64,000 nt of DNA from positions 32,994,572 to 33,058,571 of the forward strand of contig CAIIXF020000012.1 in NCBI GenBank assembly GCA_903813345.2. Reading direction: 5' to 3'. The position numbers and the translations under genes were made by a program. The notes below the pieces were generated by a model, which saw only the letters and a list, made by a program, of their open reading frames with translations, was not told the origin of the DNA and did no database searches. The stretch is from Owenia fusiformis (lineage: Eukaryota > Annelida > Polychaeta > Sabellida > Oweniidae). Shown here one piece after another: positions 25,101 to 40,100 of this stretch (the stretch's first letter is position 1; each line of letters begins with the position of its first letter).

Positions 25101-28100
25101 GTTATGTGCTACAGCTGTTTCAGACAGCTGTATCGCATTTACCTGTAGCAGCTGTGAAAAAGGTGTCATCCACATATATTACCAAGATGGTAGCCATTTA
25201 CGGGATATTACAACAGATCTTGGATTATTATGGGGGATAGGACGTAATAGTGAGGATGAGATAGTTGTGTGTGATTGGACGACAAACTCCATTTGTCACA
25301 TTGATTATGATACGGGTGCCCTTCTTGACAAAACAACTGACCCAGGGTTATTCCGCTGGCCTAGGTACAATTCTTGCTTCATATTTTTCAATTTATTGTG
25401 TTACATTTCAGTACAACAGAATAAAGTTGAGTTCAGTGTACAATAATGTAAAATAATACAATACAATAGTAGAATACAATACAATCCAGCAATTTGAGAC
25501 TGAGATAATCGATTCTATGTTACAGTACATTTGTTTACTTATACTTAGGTATATTGCAGTAGCTAATGACAACAATGTGGTGGTCTCTGATTGGTGGAAA
25601 AATTGCATCACAGTTGTAGACAGGACAGGGAAGAAGCTAATGGAGTATGGTAAGCCTTCACTTCTCTGTCTAAATGAATAAACACAAGGAGCACACACGT
25701 CTCCAACTCGCAACCTCATGGTTACAGCGCCCAAACACCTAGCTCGAACATGCCGGTGCTCAAGCCCTCTCGGGCAAATTGACAACTCGACAACTCTGTC
25801 TAAAACTTGAAAGAAATATCTAATTTCCTGAATTCGATTTTATGTGTCACAGTTTCCCGAAATAGAAAATTTTGTTTTTGTTGCATAATAGCCTGTATGC
25901 ATTCCTTGCTGAGTCCACTCTTTTCTACTCTTCTTTTTCTATGGCACAAAAGTCATGTGATCACTGTTAATCGACCTACAGTGATCGCTATTTCAACTTC
26001 AAAAAAAATTATGGTTTAATTGATGCAAATGAAGTAAATAGGTTAATCTGGCAGCCAGCAGTTACGTTTCAAAATTCCAGCTAAGGGAAACTTATAAGTG
26101 CATGCATGCAAGTTAGTTGAACTGTGTCATTTAAGGGATTCAGCACCTTTAAAACACTACAGCATTATTTCTATTTAAAGGCACTCGTGGGGAGCTCTAT
26201 TGGCCAAGTGGGGTGTGTGTAGCTGATGACAACATCATTATAGTTGACAGCTTGAACCACAGGGTTTCCCTGGTTACTCCTACTACTGTCCACCATCTTG
26301 CAACGAGGGACCATGGTCTAGTTGCACCAAATGCCGTAACAGTGGACAGCAAAGGGAATGTATTGGTTGGTGATATCAAAGGGAATCTGTTTGAAATTGA
26401 CTACAAATCATTAAACCATTAAACAACAAAGTATCCCTGGTTACTCCTACTACTGTCCACCATCTTGCAACTAGGGACCATGGTCTAGTTGCACCAAATG
26501 CCGTAACAGTGGACAGCAGAGGGAATGTATTGGTTGGTGATATCACAGGGAATCTGTTTGAGATTGACTACAAATCATTAAATCATTGAACAACAAAGTA
26601 TCCCTGGTTACTTGTATAATTGTCCACCATCTTGCAACTGGGGACCATGGTCTAGTTGCACCAAATGCTGTAACCAACAAAGGGAATGTATTGGTTGGGG
26701 ATTTAAGAGGGAATCTGTTTGAAATTGACTACAAATCATTAAATCATATACTCATCTATCCCAGGGTAATTAAATTCAGCTGACCTTTTTGGACACAGTT
26801 GACCCTTTTGATAATGTGGCATTTTTTGAATAAACAAATTGAACCTTTTATATCACCACTGAATGAATGGACATATGGATTAACAAACCATTGAAAGAAT
26901 GGACAGATGGATGGATGAACCATTGAAGAAATGGACAGATGGATGGATGAACCAATGAATGAATGGACATATGGATTATAGAGCAGCCTTAGTAGTGTCT
27001 GGGGCCATAAAGGGTTCCTCTGAGATCAAAGTTCTATCCGCTTTAAATTGGAAATCTTTAAGTGAAAGAAGACAAGAAAAAATTGCAACCCTTATGTACA
27101 AGGTTACCAAAAACAAAGTTCCTATTTATGTTCATAACATATACAGAAATCTTCAAAATTCTGGGGTAGAGCGTGCTCTTCGTGCCCGGCACGAATACAA
27201 CATTCCTGCTAAATCATCCACAAAATTCACAAATTCACCAGCCATTGCACCAATAAGAATATGGAAAACTATCTCTTTTGACGTCAAGAACAGTCCCTCA
27301 AAATCAGCCTTTAAGTCAAGTTACAATAAATGGAAATATAACCCCAACCCCCGTTCAGTGCTGACCACAAAATTAAACCTCAAAAGATCTATCGAAATTA
27401 AATTGAATCATATCCGAGTTGACCTGGCATCTAGAGCAGATTTTTACAGACACATTTTTTAAGAGTTTACAGATCCCAGTTGCCCCTGTGGATATCAACA
27501 GCAAACTAAGTCTCATTTACTCCTTGATTGCCCTCTATCGAATGGAGCCAGAGAAGTTTTTACCCAAAACCTGAAGGAGCTGCCTAGTTTTAATTATAAC
27601 AACTTTGCCACTTTAACAAAGGCTAGTAAAATCAAGATTATGCTTTTTGGAGATTGTAAACTTTCAGATGAATGTAACAAAGAAATTACCAATTTATCAG
27701 CAAATCTTATTGACAAAATCATTTGATTATTTATAAAAAATTCATGATAATAAGGACAAAGTTCAACCCATCTTTCATCAATCATTATCATTCATTCCTT
27801 ACATTTCCCATAAGGACCATATAACACTTACAAAAGACAGGACACATGTTTTGAGAACCGTTATAAATATATGTTAATTTTGCAAATTTTATATAAGGGA
27901 GGCCAATAATGTAATGTTTTACCTAGGCCTTCCTAGTATGTTAACAAGTGTAAAATCTTATTGCAAATAAATAAAAACTTAACCTTAAAAAAAACAAAAA
28001 AAAACATATGGATTGATGAACCATTGAAAGAATGGACAGATGGATTGACAAACCTTTGAATGAATGAACAGATGGATTTATGAACCAATAAATGAATTGA

Positions 28101-31100
28101 CAGATGGATTGATAAATCAATGAATGAATGGACAGATGGATGGACAAACCAATGAATGAATGGACAGATGGATTGATGAACCAATGAATGAATGGTGAGA
28201 TGGATGGATGAATGAACCAATGAATGAATGGACATATCGATTAACAAACCAATGAATGAATGGACAGATGGATTGACAAACCGACGAATGAATGGACAGA
28301 TGGATTGATAAATCAATGAATGAATGGACAGATGGATTGACGAACCAACGAATGAATGGACAGATGGATTGATGAACCATTAAATGAATGGACAGATAGA
28401 TTGATGAACCATTGAATAAATGGACAGATTGTGTATGTATATTGTATGTGTTTTGTGAAATAAACAAATTGAAATTGAATTGAAATTGATTGGCGAACCA
28501 ATGAATGAATGAACAATTGGATTCACAAACGAATGAATGAATGGGCATATGGATTGATGAATCAATGAATGAATGGAGATATGAATTGACAAACCTATGA
28601 ATGAATGGACAGATGGATTGATAAAGCATTGAAAGAATGGACAGATGGATGGACGGACCATTGAAGGAATGGACAGATGGATTGATGAACCATTAAATGA
28701 ATGGACAGATAGATTGATGAACCATTGAATGAATGGACAGATGAATTGGCGAACAAATGAATAAATGGACAGATGGATTGACAAACCAATGAATGAATGG
28801 ACAGATGGATGGATGAACCAATAGATAGACGAACAGATTGATAGACAGATGACTGAACAAACCTTATAGGCTCATTGTGTAAGCCAAAAAATAGACCTCT
28901 TACCCTCCATTCCTCCTCGGGCCATTTATCTATGACGCTGCTCATTAGACGCTGGAAAACCAATCGCATCACAGATGGACATCGCGTCACTGAGTTCATA
29001 ATTCGACTTATCATATCTGTTATATAACCACGTAGAGTATCTGCACTTTGTTCAATGATCTCTCTGTCTGGTTGTCGTTGGTTGATCAGACTATATCTCC
29101 TATAAGAGACATAAATATGCAATTAAGAGAAATACACAATAAAAAAATATACAATAATAAGAGAAATATGCATTAAATGGAAATGTATAATAATTTCATA
29201 GTAATTTACAATGGACAAAAATATATAAATGGCAGAAATATACAAAATGCAGAACTATAAAATAATTATAACTATACAGGGTGTCCATAATATCTTTACA
29301 AGGGCTGTATTATAATTGTAGAGACTTTATGGACAGAACAACAGGTTTATTTATAAAATAAATAATATCATGTCATTTAGAAATAGATTATACAAGTAAT
29401 ATACTTCTATATGGTATATCTGTTCTTATTGTATATTTCTAGTCCATATTATACACTTCTGTCATTAAATAATACTTTTTATTAATTTATCTTTACTTAT
29501 TTGAATATATATCTAATTATTTGGCCAACTGACCGTTTGATTGTACAGATCTTAGATGGATCGAGCTCAATAATTTTATGCTCTTCATACATCTGATCTA
29601 TGATTGGTCCGAGTGTCTCTAGAAGGTATGGTAGACCTACTATCTACAAACAGACATATCCCATAATGCAATTGGTATCTAGCAGAAGATCAGTAATATA
29701 TTCCATAATTCTACTTTCAAGAGACATATCATGTATTAGTAAAATATGTTTTCTAATGCTATAGTTTCAATGGCATTTAATTATTTTTACAAAATTCTGC
29801 ATTTTAAAATGCAATACATTTCCAATTTTATATTTTAAAGGGTGGCCAACTGGCCATTAAATTCAGGACTACTCCAGCTAAGTTCAAAACATCTACACAC
29901 ATATTTCCTGAACCAATAACTTGGAAATTTGCTGGAGATTTCAGCCTCTAATTAACTACTGCTTTTTTATCATGCACCAAATTCTGATTACAATAAACAA
30001 ATTAAACCCATAGATAATTAATGATATTTTTCAAATGTTATATCATACCTTCATAAATTGGTCCATAGACTTTGTTGCAAGACTGTTTCCTCTGAAAAGT
30101 GTATTGGGATCCTCTGGAAATCAATAAATGTCAGGTATAGAATTGTAAAGTATGCACAAAACAGTACTGCACATGTATGGTGTCCCAGAACTTGTGAGGA
30201 ATTTTTGATGGAGATATAAGGCATGGCTGATTCATTCTTCTTTAGTGCACTTGTCAGACATACATAACATAACATGAATTCCATGCACAAAGCTTTATGT
30301 TTCTGAATTTATTGACATCTAGGTTACTAAGCTACTACATGTGTCACAATTTCTCAATTTGATTTATGATGAGAGAAGATGATTTGTCATGAGATGGAAC
30401 TGAACAATTGTAAACATTCAGTGGAGACGATTAGGTCATTTAACGTTTATCCCGTCAATTAACGTCATTGTAGTTGATTGACGGATACTACGTTAATTGA
30501 CGTACTATGTTTTTCAATTGCGCATGTGTAATCAACCGCGTCAATTGACGTGCAATCGTATAATCAACGTGCGGGAACGTTGATTGTCGTACGGGCTAGG
30601 TCGTATTTTTATTATCGCCCATTACCAAGGTAACTGGCTGAAATGTATCTACCTCATTAGTACTTCTTGATGAAATTGTCAATGTTTGAAATTGTGAGAA
30701 TCGATAAAAAGCGTCTATTATAAATTATAAACAGTTGTATAATTCATTTACATATTTCGATTCATACTGGCAGACTTACGTCTTGAAATCACGGACCTCT
30801 TTCAAAAACGATATCGGCTAGATACTATCTGCACTCCCCTGATAGTTTGTCTTTTTAGCCTTTACTAATAAAGCCCGTGAATTGAGGTGACAATTTTTAA
30901 CAGATGACATGCGATGTTCAACTAGTAGTACATATTTGCAATATACTGATTAAAAGATTGATTAATCATTAAATCGAAGTAGATTTCTGCTGCAATAAGA
31001 ACATGAATAAGACCCCCCGGACCAGGCCCCCGGAAGACCCCATCTAAAGCTTCTAAATGTTTATACTTATAAATCTTGAGCTACCCTCATTGGCTAATCG

Positions 31101-34100
31101 TCTGACCTTCTGACTTTTAACCTGTATATCATTATCATAAATTATGAATTGGATCCGACTCGCAGTGTTACGTATATTCAGCAATTACTATAATTAAATT
31201 TCATATTAAATGAAAAACAATCATTAAAATTGTTCAAGGACATGATAAAAGACGTTCTTATCATCATAAATATGAAGAACGTATTTATATTTTTTCTTCT
31301 AATTGTGATATTTCGTTAAATTCTGAAGTGGACTTTATTTTAGTCAGATGCACTCGGGAGAAATCGGCGATACGGGCCCATTCTAGGATGAAACATTCAA
31401 AATGTTGTATTTAATTTCATCCTCAATATGGAAATCTAATTTTGTTCAATAAAATATACCAACACAATTTGTCCATAATAGAAATTCATTGGCGAAGCAA
31501 TGAGACTGTGATCATTATGCTATAGAGTCATTGCGACTTTTTAATGGAGTCGCGACTAAAAAAATATTGCATCATAGAAAACACAATTCCCACATGGAAG
31601 TTGAAGATATCTATCCAATGCTTCGAATAAAAGTAAAAACATCTTGCCCAAATTGTAATAAACATGTCCCAGATGCCTCTCTTGCGTGTGTTTACCGCAA
31701 AATAAGCCATCCTGATATTTGATCGTCAGTTGTTCAAATGATTATACTATAGTGTTTCTGCTTATAAAAGCCTGGATGAAACAGAAAGAAGTGAAGCCAT
31801 GTTCTTCTGTATGCTAAATAATTAAAAAATTAAGCTTATCTGTATGTATAAATATCACCAAAAAGTATTTTTCTGAAATGAAATGCAACGAAAATAACGT
31901 CTAAATCAATTTGAATTTGAAGTACGTCAATTAACGCGATACCTGGCAATTAACGCACAATGACGTCAATTGTCGTAATAAACGTTAAACGACCTAATCG
32001 TCTCCACTGACATTATTGCCACAATTTTTTGGTGTTCCAAAAGGTGACAGAGTTTATATGAAGCAGCAACTTAAGATGTGCCGGCCCTAACAACCCCACC
32101 CAAATTTACAAAACAAGGATTAAATTGAAAAATGTCACTACCTGCCATAAGTTACAGAAACCTGACACCAATTGCAGGATGCCGAATGCCAAACACCATC
32201 CACAAAAATGTCATCACTTTTGATGGTGACACATTTTGAAAAAGGCAAGTGTCAAGATGCCCCAAGGCATGGCCATGCAAACAGATAATATTTGTCAAGG
32301 CCTCATTTATAACATCAACAGAAAAGCAAAATCAGTGACAATGTAGAATGTGAATTACCCCCAAGTATTGTGATAGTAATTGCCATAGTGCATCCCTGGA
32401 TTTACTGAAGTTATTTCAAATTGGCAGTATTCAATTTGGCGAATTTACAATTTTTAGAATATCAAGTATTTAATTTTTAGAATACCCGGTATCTTTGATT
32501 TCATAAAAATACCATGGATAACTTGTCATACATTACTAACAAATATTGAAATTGGCATTCATTCTTATAAGTAACTGACAAATCGCCAAATTAATAATAA
32601 GCAACAAATACAACAATTTATTGTACTGTATGTATAACAAAAATATGATTTAGCACGAATTAATACAACTAATGGCGCTTAGATATAAGATAATATGTAT
32701 GCTAGTGTCAGATCAAGTAGCATTTTGATAGTAATGGATTCATATATATTATTAATAAAGGCTCAGTAAAATGTAATGTATTGGTAATTTTGATCTTTAT
32801 ACACTCATGATGTTGATATCATTTCATTTGAAATCAAACTGTCTTGCCATAATGGATTAAGAATGCCAAGTGTCACTTTCTGTTTTATATTTATTTTCAG
32901 TTTGACTGTTCATAAAATGTTCACATTTTAATGAAAACACAGAATTTATTCCTGTGCTAAGCTTTTAAAAATTCACCACAGAGGGGACTGAACCCATTGC
33001 TATCTGGGTGATTGCTCTACCACTTTGTGCATAATCAGAGCCTCCAGTATATCCTGTCATCCTTAGCTATATCAAAGAAACTTGGCTAGATCCATCATTA
33101 ATGTCATATGTTGAAGCCCATTTTTGCTGGAAAAAATAATGTCGTCTGCAAACGACACATTGCATTATGGGACATCAAATTTTCAACTTACTTGTTTTCT
33201 GTATTTCATGTGCACAGATGACTTGGAGATAAGCCACAATCTTTCCTTGTCCCAAATAGAGTCTCACTAACGTGTTAGCAATGTCTAACATATCTAGAGT
33301 TGCCACTTCATCTAACATGATTAAAGGCGTAGGGTACTCCGACACATCCTGTAATGATTTTCAACATCATTGTGTATTTATTTTATTGATCACCCCTTGT
33401 ACTTTTGTAGTGTAACTGTTGGCCTTTGAACTTGTAAAATATAAAAAAAATTATCTTTTCTCTCAACAATTAATTTTTATTTTGAATTTTTGCATTGGCA
33501 CCCACTTTGTTTCATTAGTACATTTATGCATATATAAATTGAATAGATATTAATACATCTATCTTATAAAAATTATTTTCCAGAGGAACTAGAGTTGATC
33601 ATTTCATTAAAACTGGACAATGTACATTCATAAATTATTATTAAAGTTGCTATTGGTTCAAAAATAAGAGTGGTGGTCTTTTAAACTTGATTTTTAAAAA
33701 TATTTTTGCAAATTTTGAAGGCCTTACATGTACCTGAGTAATATTTGTAGAATTTATTAGCAAATCTATAAGTGGTTTGTAATATTCTGAAGGTAAGATC
33801 CTCTCTTCCATGAGCCTCACTTTCACTCTCAGACTGCCTAATTTGGAACTGAAAAATAAAAACGTCTGCTACATTAGTTGCATTATGGGTAATGATTTCA
33901 AATATGGCATCTTGGAAAGTCCTCTCTTCCATAAGTTTCACTTTCACTTAACACAATATCGCAACGAAAAAACATATAAGACATCAATATGCAAAATGTC
34001 ACTACCTACCATTTATTACAGACACCAATTGCCAACCGCTAATCCCAACCATTGACGCTAGAACAATATGTCTAAACATCTGGTGTGTTGGGATTTTGGT

Positions 34101-37100
34101 GTTTGCTTTCCCTATGACTGGATTAGGTTCTTGATATTTATTTTTCTTGGCTGTTTGCTATGCAGTTTTGGCAAATGTATGTACATAGAATTTAGCAAAT
34201 ATTTCACTCGAGGAAGTAGAACAATAGAATGGAATATTTGTTTATTATATCATTGCCAAGCATTCTGTGTTCAGAATACATGCAGGGCAATAAGCAGAAA
34301 AATATTTTGTCAATTAAATCAAAATTGAGGGAGTTGTAAAATATGTTGATATTTCTGATCACATGGTACACCATTATCCAATCAAAATACTGGAATTAGA
34401 AAAAGGTCTTACTTTTCTTCATCCTTATGGGAGCATCTTGGTGAAAGTCTGAACCATTGTCTCACAGTTGAGTTTACACTTAGAGTTGACAGTGGAAATT
34501 CTACCTGAAAATGTGGTAAATAGTCTAATACTGCTCAACAAGGTATTAAAATCACATGGCTGTAATTACAAAGTGTAAACGCTTCTTAAAGGTGCAGATT
34601 CTAACAGTGAATATTAATCACAGATTAATCATTTCAATTATTTTTACAAATCCAAAATCATCAATTTCGTCTCTCATCAATTCAATAATTCAGACCAATC
34701 AGGGATGATGATACTGTCATCTCAACCAATGAAAATATCCTCATTTTAAACATGTGATCTCTACAAAAAGCCTCATTGAATGATGGTTCAGTATCACCTC
34801 CTCTTTATCACCACTACTAATACTGATGGGTAAAAACAAGAGAGGTATGCAAGAGAGGCTCACTTGTCCCATGAAATCATCCTCCCCAAGGCGATCCCAA
34901 TCCCAGACTTCCACTTTTACTTTATCTTTAGCACCAGCAAGAGCATCGACATCAAAACTGCACTCGACATTCCATGTTGGGAATCTCGTCTTCTCGATTT
35001 TTCTCGTCTCATGATGAAAATCGTGGAATGAGACTTTGACATATGGGTCTGCAGTTCCTGATGAATCTTTGGCTGCTAAATCCCTGGAATTTGATAATAT
35101 TTCTCAACATCTTATTTTGAAAAATTGGTCTCTAAATTGAATATAAATTGTTTCTCTGCAATGCAATGGAATGGACCATTAACATGCAACATGTGACTAC
35201 CTGCCATTTGTTACAGATGCCAATCACCAACAGCTGAACACCATCCACAAAAAGGTTGGGGACCATATTAATATGCTACCACTTCCGATGGTGTTTAGTG
35301 AGTGTAATAACACATAATTTGTATCAATTGTTTAGGTAGAGCCTTTGTTAGAGAAAATTTGACAACAAGATTTTGTGTTGGTATTCAAGAGGTCTTTATG
35401 TGGACTTTAAACTTACCTGGCTGAGAGTATGTTAACTTTCACAAAGTGTTTCCCATCACAATTGTAACGTCCAACTTCTAGGTGTACTTCTCCCTGGACC
35501 TCTGTGTCCTTGTCAACACGTGTCAAACCCCACCATTTCTCCAGACCTAAAATCATACATGAACCTACATGGAAGTTTAACTTACAGGTGTGACATACTT
35601 TTTGTGACATATATTTTTCTCCAAAAAAGAAATTATGGGAAGGGGCAAGACAGACTCAACTCTAGGTACCAGATTACACATATTTCTTTGAGATATACCA
35701 GTGCATGATTTATTTTACAAAAAATAAACAGGGTCATCACCAAAGTTTTCCCTTGGAAATTCTGACTAACATTGATCAGCTACATGTATAGGCATTAACA
35801 GAATATATGATTAGAATTCTTTTCTATTTCAAATCGATGCAAAATGTTATATGGGTGAAATGTCATTTGTATGCAAAAATGTTCACTTGGGTGAAATGTA
35901 TTTTCAGTGAAATGTCAATTTCAATAACTGATACTGGTGCAACAATCAAAGTTCTCAATGTTAAGCTTTAATGCAATGGAGTCTGTTCAATAACACAACC
36001 TACCTTTAGGATAGTTCATCAGTGTTTCCCGAGTCAACATCACTTTCCCAATACTCTCATCTAGCCTACAAACAGACGTATCAATATTTAGTATTCCTGT
36101 ATTCAGTTTATATATTTATTATAGAGTCACAAGTTCATGCTCATCATATGCAATACAAAAATACAATTTCTCCTGTTTTCTCTCTGTAATTTTTTCTTTG
36201 TATTCATTTATAACTGTTGGAAAAATGTGAAATAGCAAAAATGAACCCGACTCTTAGTGAAATGAAATATAGAGGGCAGTGCAATCAGAGGTCACAAAAT
36301 ATTCATGACACACATCTCCTATATCTAATTATTAAAACAATGTTACCTCATAAAATCTTGGTCGAAAACATATAGAGTCAGATTGTGAAAGCCTAAGGGA
36401 AGATGTAGTATATATTCTTCCCCCCAAAATGGATTTAATGTTCTCCACTGGGTTGATGTCCTACAAGAAAAGAATAAAATACTTTAATATTCATTTCAAT
36501 TCTGGTAATTCAGTTAGTTTGTTCCATCTAATTACTTTGATATTTGGTAGATTGTTAAATTAAAAAGAATGAAATGAGAGTTATATTACAATCTTGAACC
36601 TAGATACAAGTCAATATTTCAAATAATTTTCATAATCTAAAAATTTTAAATGGAGTAAAATACAACAATTAGATTTTTGTTTCATCTGAATAATACACTT
36701 GTGAAAAAAATACATAATCTTATAAAATGTTGGTGATTTGCATTTACTTCGAACATTTAATTTTACTTTATTTTAAATTATGACCATATTCTTGTTTCTT
36801 CCTACCAACCTTGCAACTTCTTCATTGTCGACCTTTATCACACAATATGGATCACTCTTCCCATTTCTGAAAATATACAAGTGTGACATTGTCATAAATA
36901 TGTAAATGCATACACAAGCGCCAATGGAAAAGAATCAAAACTGGTTACAGAGCACACCAAAAAAAGTAAACATCTAAAAGAACACCAGTTATGAGAAAAG
37001 AAAATATGTTAACCATTCAAGTAACAATATCACACTCTGAGACATTCCATTCATACTGAAGTCATTAAAATGCAGGTACTCCTTGACAAAGTCAAAGGGA

Positions 37101-40100
37101 CCATGATTATGAAAATGGCATTAATCAATTGAAGCCAAATATCTCAGTTGAGACTTTGAGAACAACTTAAAATTCCATTTGGTCAAGGTACCCCTCCTTA
37201 ATCAAATTGATGCTTCCATTAAAAAGTAGTTTTTCAGATTTGAAAGCTATATAGCAAAATTGTGATTAAATCTTGTTGTATGCTAACTGTACCCGATAGA
37301 CTAAATGATAAAGTAGCTTATATTCATCACTCCAAAACATATAATCTAAAACATATATTTCAGCTGAAAAACCTTTAATCCTGGATAGACCAAAATTCCT
37401 TTGTTCTTCAATTATAGTTTACGAGGGTTGTCCCATAAGAACTGATATTTTTATTCTTTGTAAAATATTTGAGATACAATAAAAACAAAAACTACTACTA
37501 CTTTTTGTACTATCTCTGTAAGTGTGGCAATTCTCATACTGTTTTGATGTAATTTCATTAAAATTCTTACTGTATACAGTAAAATCTGTCTAAGTAGAAC
37601 ACCTCTGGTATATTTGATAACCTATTTATTGTATATTTAAGAGTATTAATCTAAAATAAAGAAGAAAAAAACCTTTGGTACCTCTAAAAAATATTCCACT
37701 TGGGAGGTGTTCCACTTATAGTTCCATTTAACATTAAATTAGCTTGTATTGGGACTCTGATTAAAAGAGGTGTTCCACTTCCAGGTGTTCTGCTGCAACA
37801 GGTTCTACTGTACATGTAAAATAATAGAGATGGGACTTTTATTTATCTTTTTGGCCAACCCTCTCCTTTATAAACATTTACTCTAGTCAACCAGGTGAAA
37901 TTGTCTTTTACAGTGTTAGATTCTGGTATGCCAGAGCCCCTCTTATCTGCAATATGCGAGAGAAGGACAATGGGGGCATGACTATTGCGATGGAATATTA
38001 GATCTGATTTTATCCATTTCTTCAAAGACAAAAACAATACTCATGTAATTGTACTGTAATTGTTTTTTGCAATTGCTTTAACATGCTTTTTCTTTGAAAT
38101 AAAAAAAATTGGGCCCAATAAAAATTTTGGGACAAAAAGGCCTTAAGGCTCCAAAAAAGTGGGTCTTTTTGGGCATTACTTGGCCTTCTAAGGCCTTATT
38201 TTTAATTTTTGGCAATTTTTTTACTTAAATTTACCCTAAATTTTCAAAATTTGGGCCCACTTTTTGGTTTAAGGGGCCCAAGAATATTTAAGCGCAACCG
38301 TGGAATTTTTTATCAGACTTGAAACTGGGGTCCCCCTTGTTGCTTCCCAGATCCGCCCCTATACTGCATCACTCTTGGTAGTGCAATAACATTAAAGTAA
38401 TTGTTTCTGGTTATGTGACACCTTTATCAAAGAGTGCGAGAGCGTGACAATTACCACTCACAACAGGAACAAGGGCTTAAGTAATTAGAGTGCTGTAAGA
38501 TACAGATGACTATGGAACACATTTAGGCTAAAATAATTCAATTGTATGTTTTGAGTAGAACATGTACAATTTTAAAGGCTAGAATAACTAGAAAAACAGC
38601 AATTTTACGGAGTAGCAAATCCCACCAAACAAAACATATTTTGCATTTTTTAAAATTATTAGTCACACTAGGAACAAGGGCTTAAGTAATGGACTACATG
38701 CGAGTAGAAATAATCTTGATTTACGTCATTAATATTCAAAATTCAGTAAAAGCGGTGTCATATTTGAAATCCGCATGTAAATGTACATCTAGAAATATGG
38801 TTTCGAAAATTGTCTATCAACTTTTAAAAATTAATTTTTTTTGAAAATGTGACTTCTTGTTCGGGTTGATTCCTCATAGACCCCATGTTAGAAAATCACA
38901 AAAAGTGAATTATCTTTTCTTGTATTGGACAGATAACATTTTCTTTTACTGGACATATTTTAATTTGCATAACTATTAGATACATAAGGGTTATATGAAA
39001 ATTGAACCACGCAAATAGATGTAATTTAAGTTAAAGGGAACTTTCTACTATACCCGCCATGCTATCTGACCCGAACGAGCCACCTGGTGGTGAATCTGGT
39101 AACTACCTACTCGCATCTGCGTTATTAGAGTGCTGTAAGATACAGATGACTATGGAACACATTTAGGCTAAAATAATTCAATTGTATGTTTTGAGTAGAA
39201 CATGTACAATTTTTAAGGCTAGAATAACTAGAAAAACAGCAATTTTACGGAGTAGCAAATCCCACCAAACAAAACATATTTTGCATTTTTTAAAATTATT
39301 AGTCACACTAGGAACAAGGGCTTAAGTAATTAGAGTGCTGTAAGATACAGATGACATTTAGGCTAAAGTTGTTCAGTTATCTGTTTAAAGTAGAACATGT
39401 ATAACTGTAACAAGCCTAAAATAATTAATGTACATGTTTAGGGATCGTGTACAAATATGAACCATTATGAAATGTCAAAGTTAATTCTGGGAAGATGGAA
39501 GGGGATACCATAACTAAATCAATTTATTTTCTAAAACTAAAAAAATGCAGGACGAGAGAAAAAGGTAACATAAACAAATGTTAATAACTTAGTCTTTCAG
39601 CATGGGTTTATTGTTTTGTAAAATAGCCATAACATTGTGACAATGGGGAATGGACCAATGAAACTTGGTAGAATGAAATGACATTGGACAAGGTTTGATT
39701 GTGCAAAACATGATCTCCAAACCCTGTTGAATGACTGAGTTTATAACTAACATTTGTTTAGGCAACCCTTTTTGGCTCACCCTGTATCTACTAACCTTAG
39801 CCAGATAAAGGGAACACAAGAACACTAAACAAACTATCTATGTACCTTAGCCTGACATAGGGGACATGGGTGTATTGTCTAATAATTGCTATCTGTGATC
39901 TCAAATACCAAAGGTTAACTGAAGCAATGAAATGGCTGCCTCCAAACCGAGAGATTTTATTTGACTTTTATTACAACTATTTCTACAGGCGCATATCATA
40001 ATAGTACTATGTTCAAACTAATAGCCTGAACCAAATGACATTATAATATACCCAATATGTAACACTAATCCTGATTGGTCAATACCTAGTCACATGTTCC

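Larger units (their letters stand above)
26859..28835. repeat. 32-bp minisatellite (GAATGAATGGACAGATGGAT...), interrupted by a LINE
   Basis: Units of GAATGGACAGATGGATTG plus ATGAACCAATGAAT, about 32 bp, with a tetranucleotide-like GAAT/GGAT texture. It occupies 26859-26977 and 28004-28835, with the LINE at 26978-28003 between the two parts. Long minus-strand open frames ([16 protein letters not shown] type) are artefacts. It ends about 70 bp from RasGAP exon 12. Confidence 0.95.

Noticed and set aside
25365-25446. Open end of TRIM exon 2 up to the stop at 25446
   Set aside because: Hydrophobic intron-like residues. Splicing at 25364 to 25549 restores the propeller sequence in frame.
27933-28784. 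Minus-strand frames of 127-170 codons ([16 protein letters not shown])
   Set aside because: Derived from the 32-bp GAATGGACAGATGGAT minisatellite. Only the part above 28904 is a real exon.
31531-31722. 63-codon frame with [15 protein letters not shown] resembling a small zinc ribbon
   Set aside because: Lies inside the 1.59-kb non-autonomous element with no supporting neighbours; two CxxC-like pairs can arise by chance.
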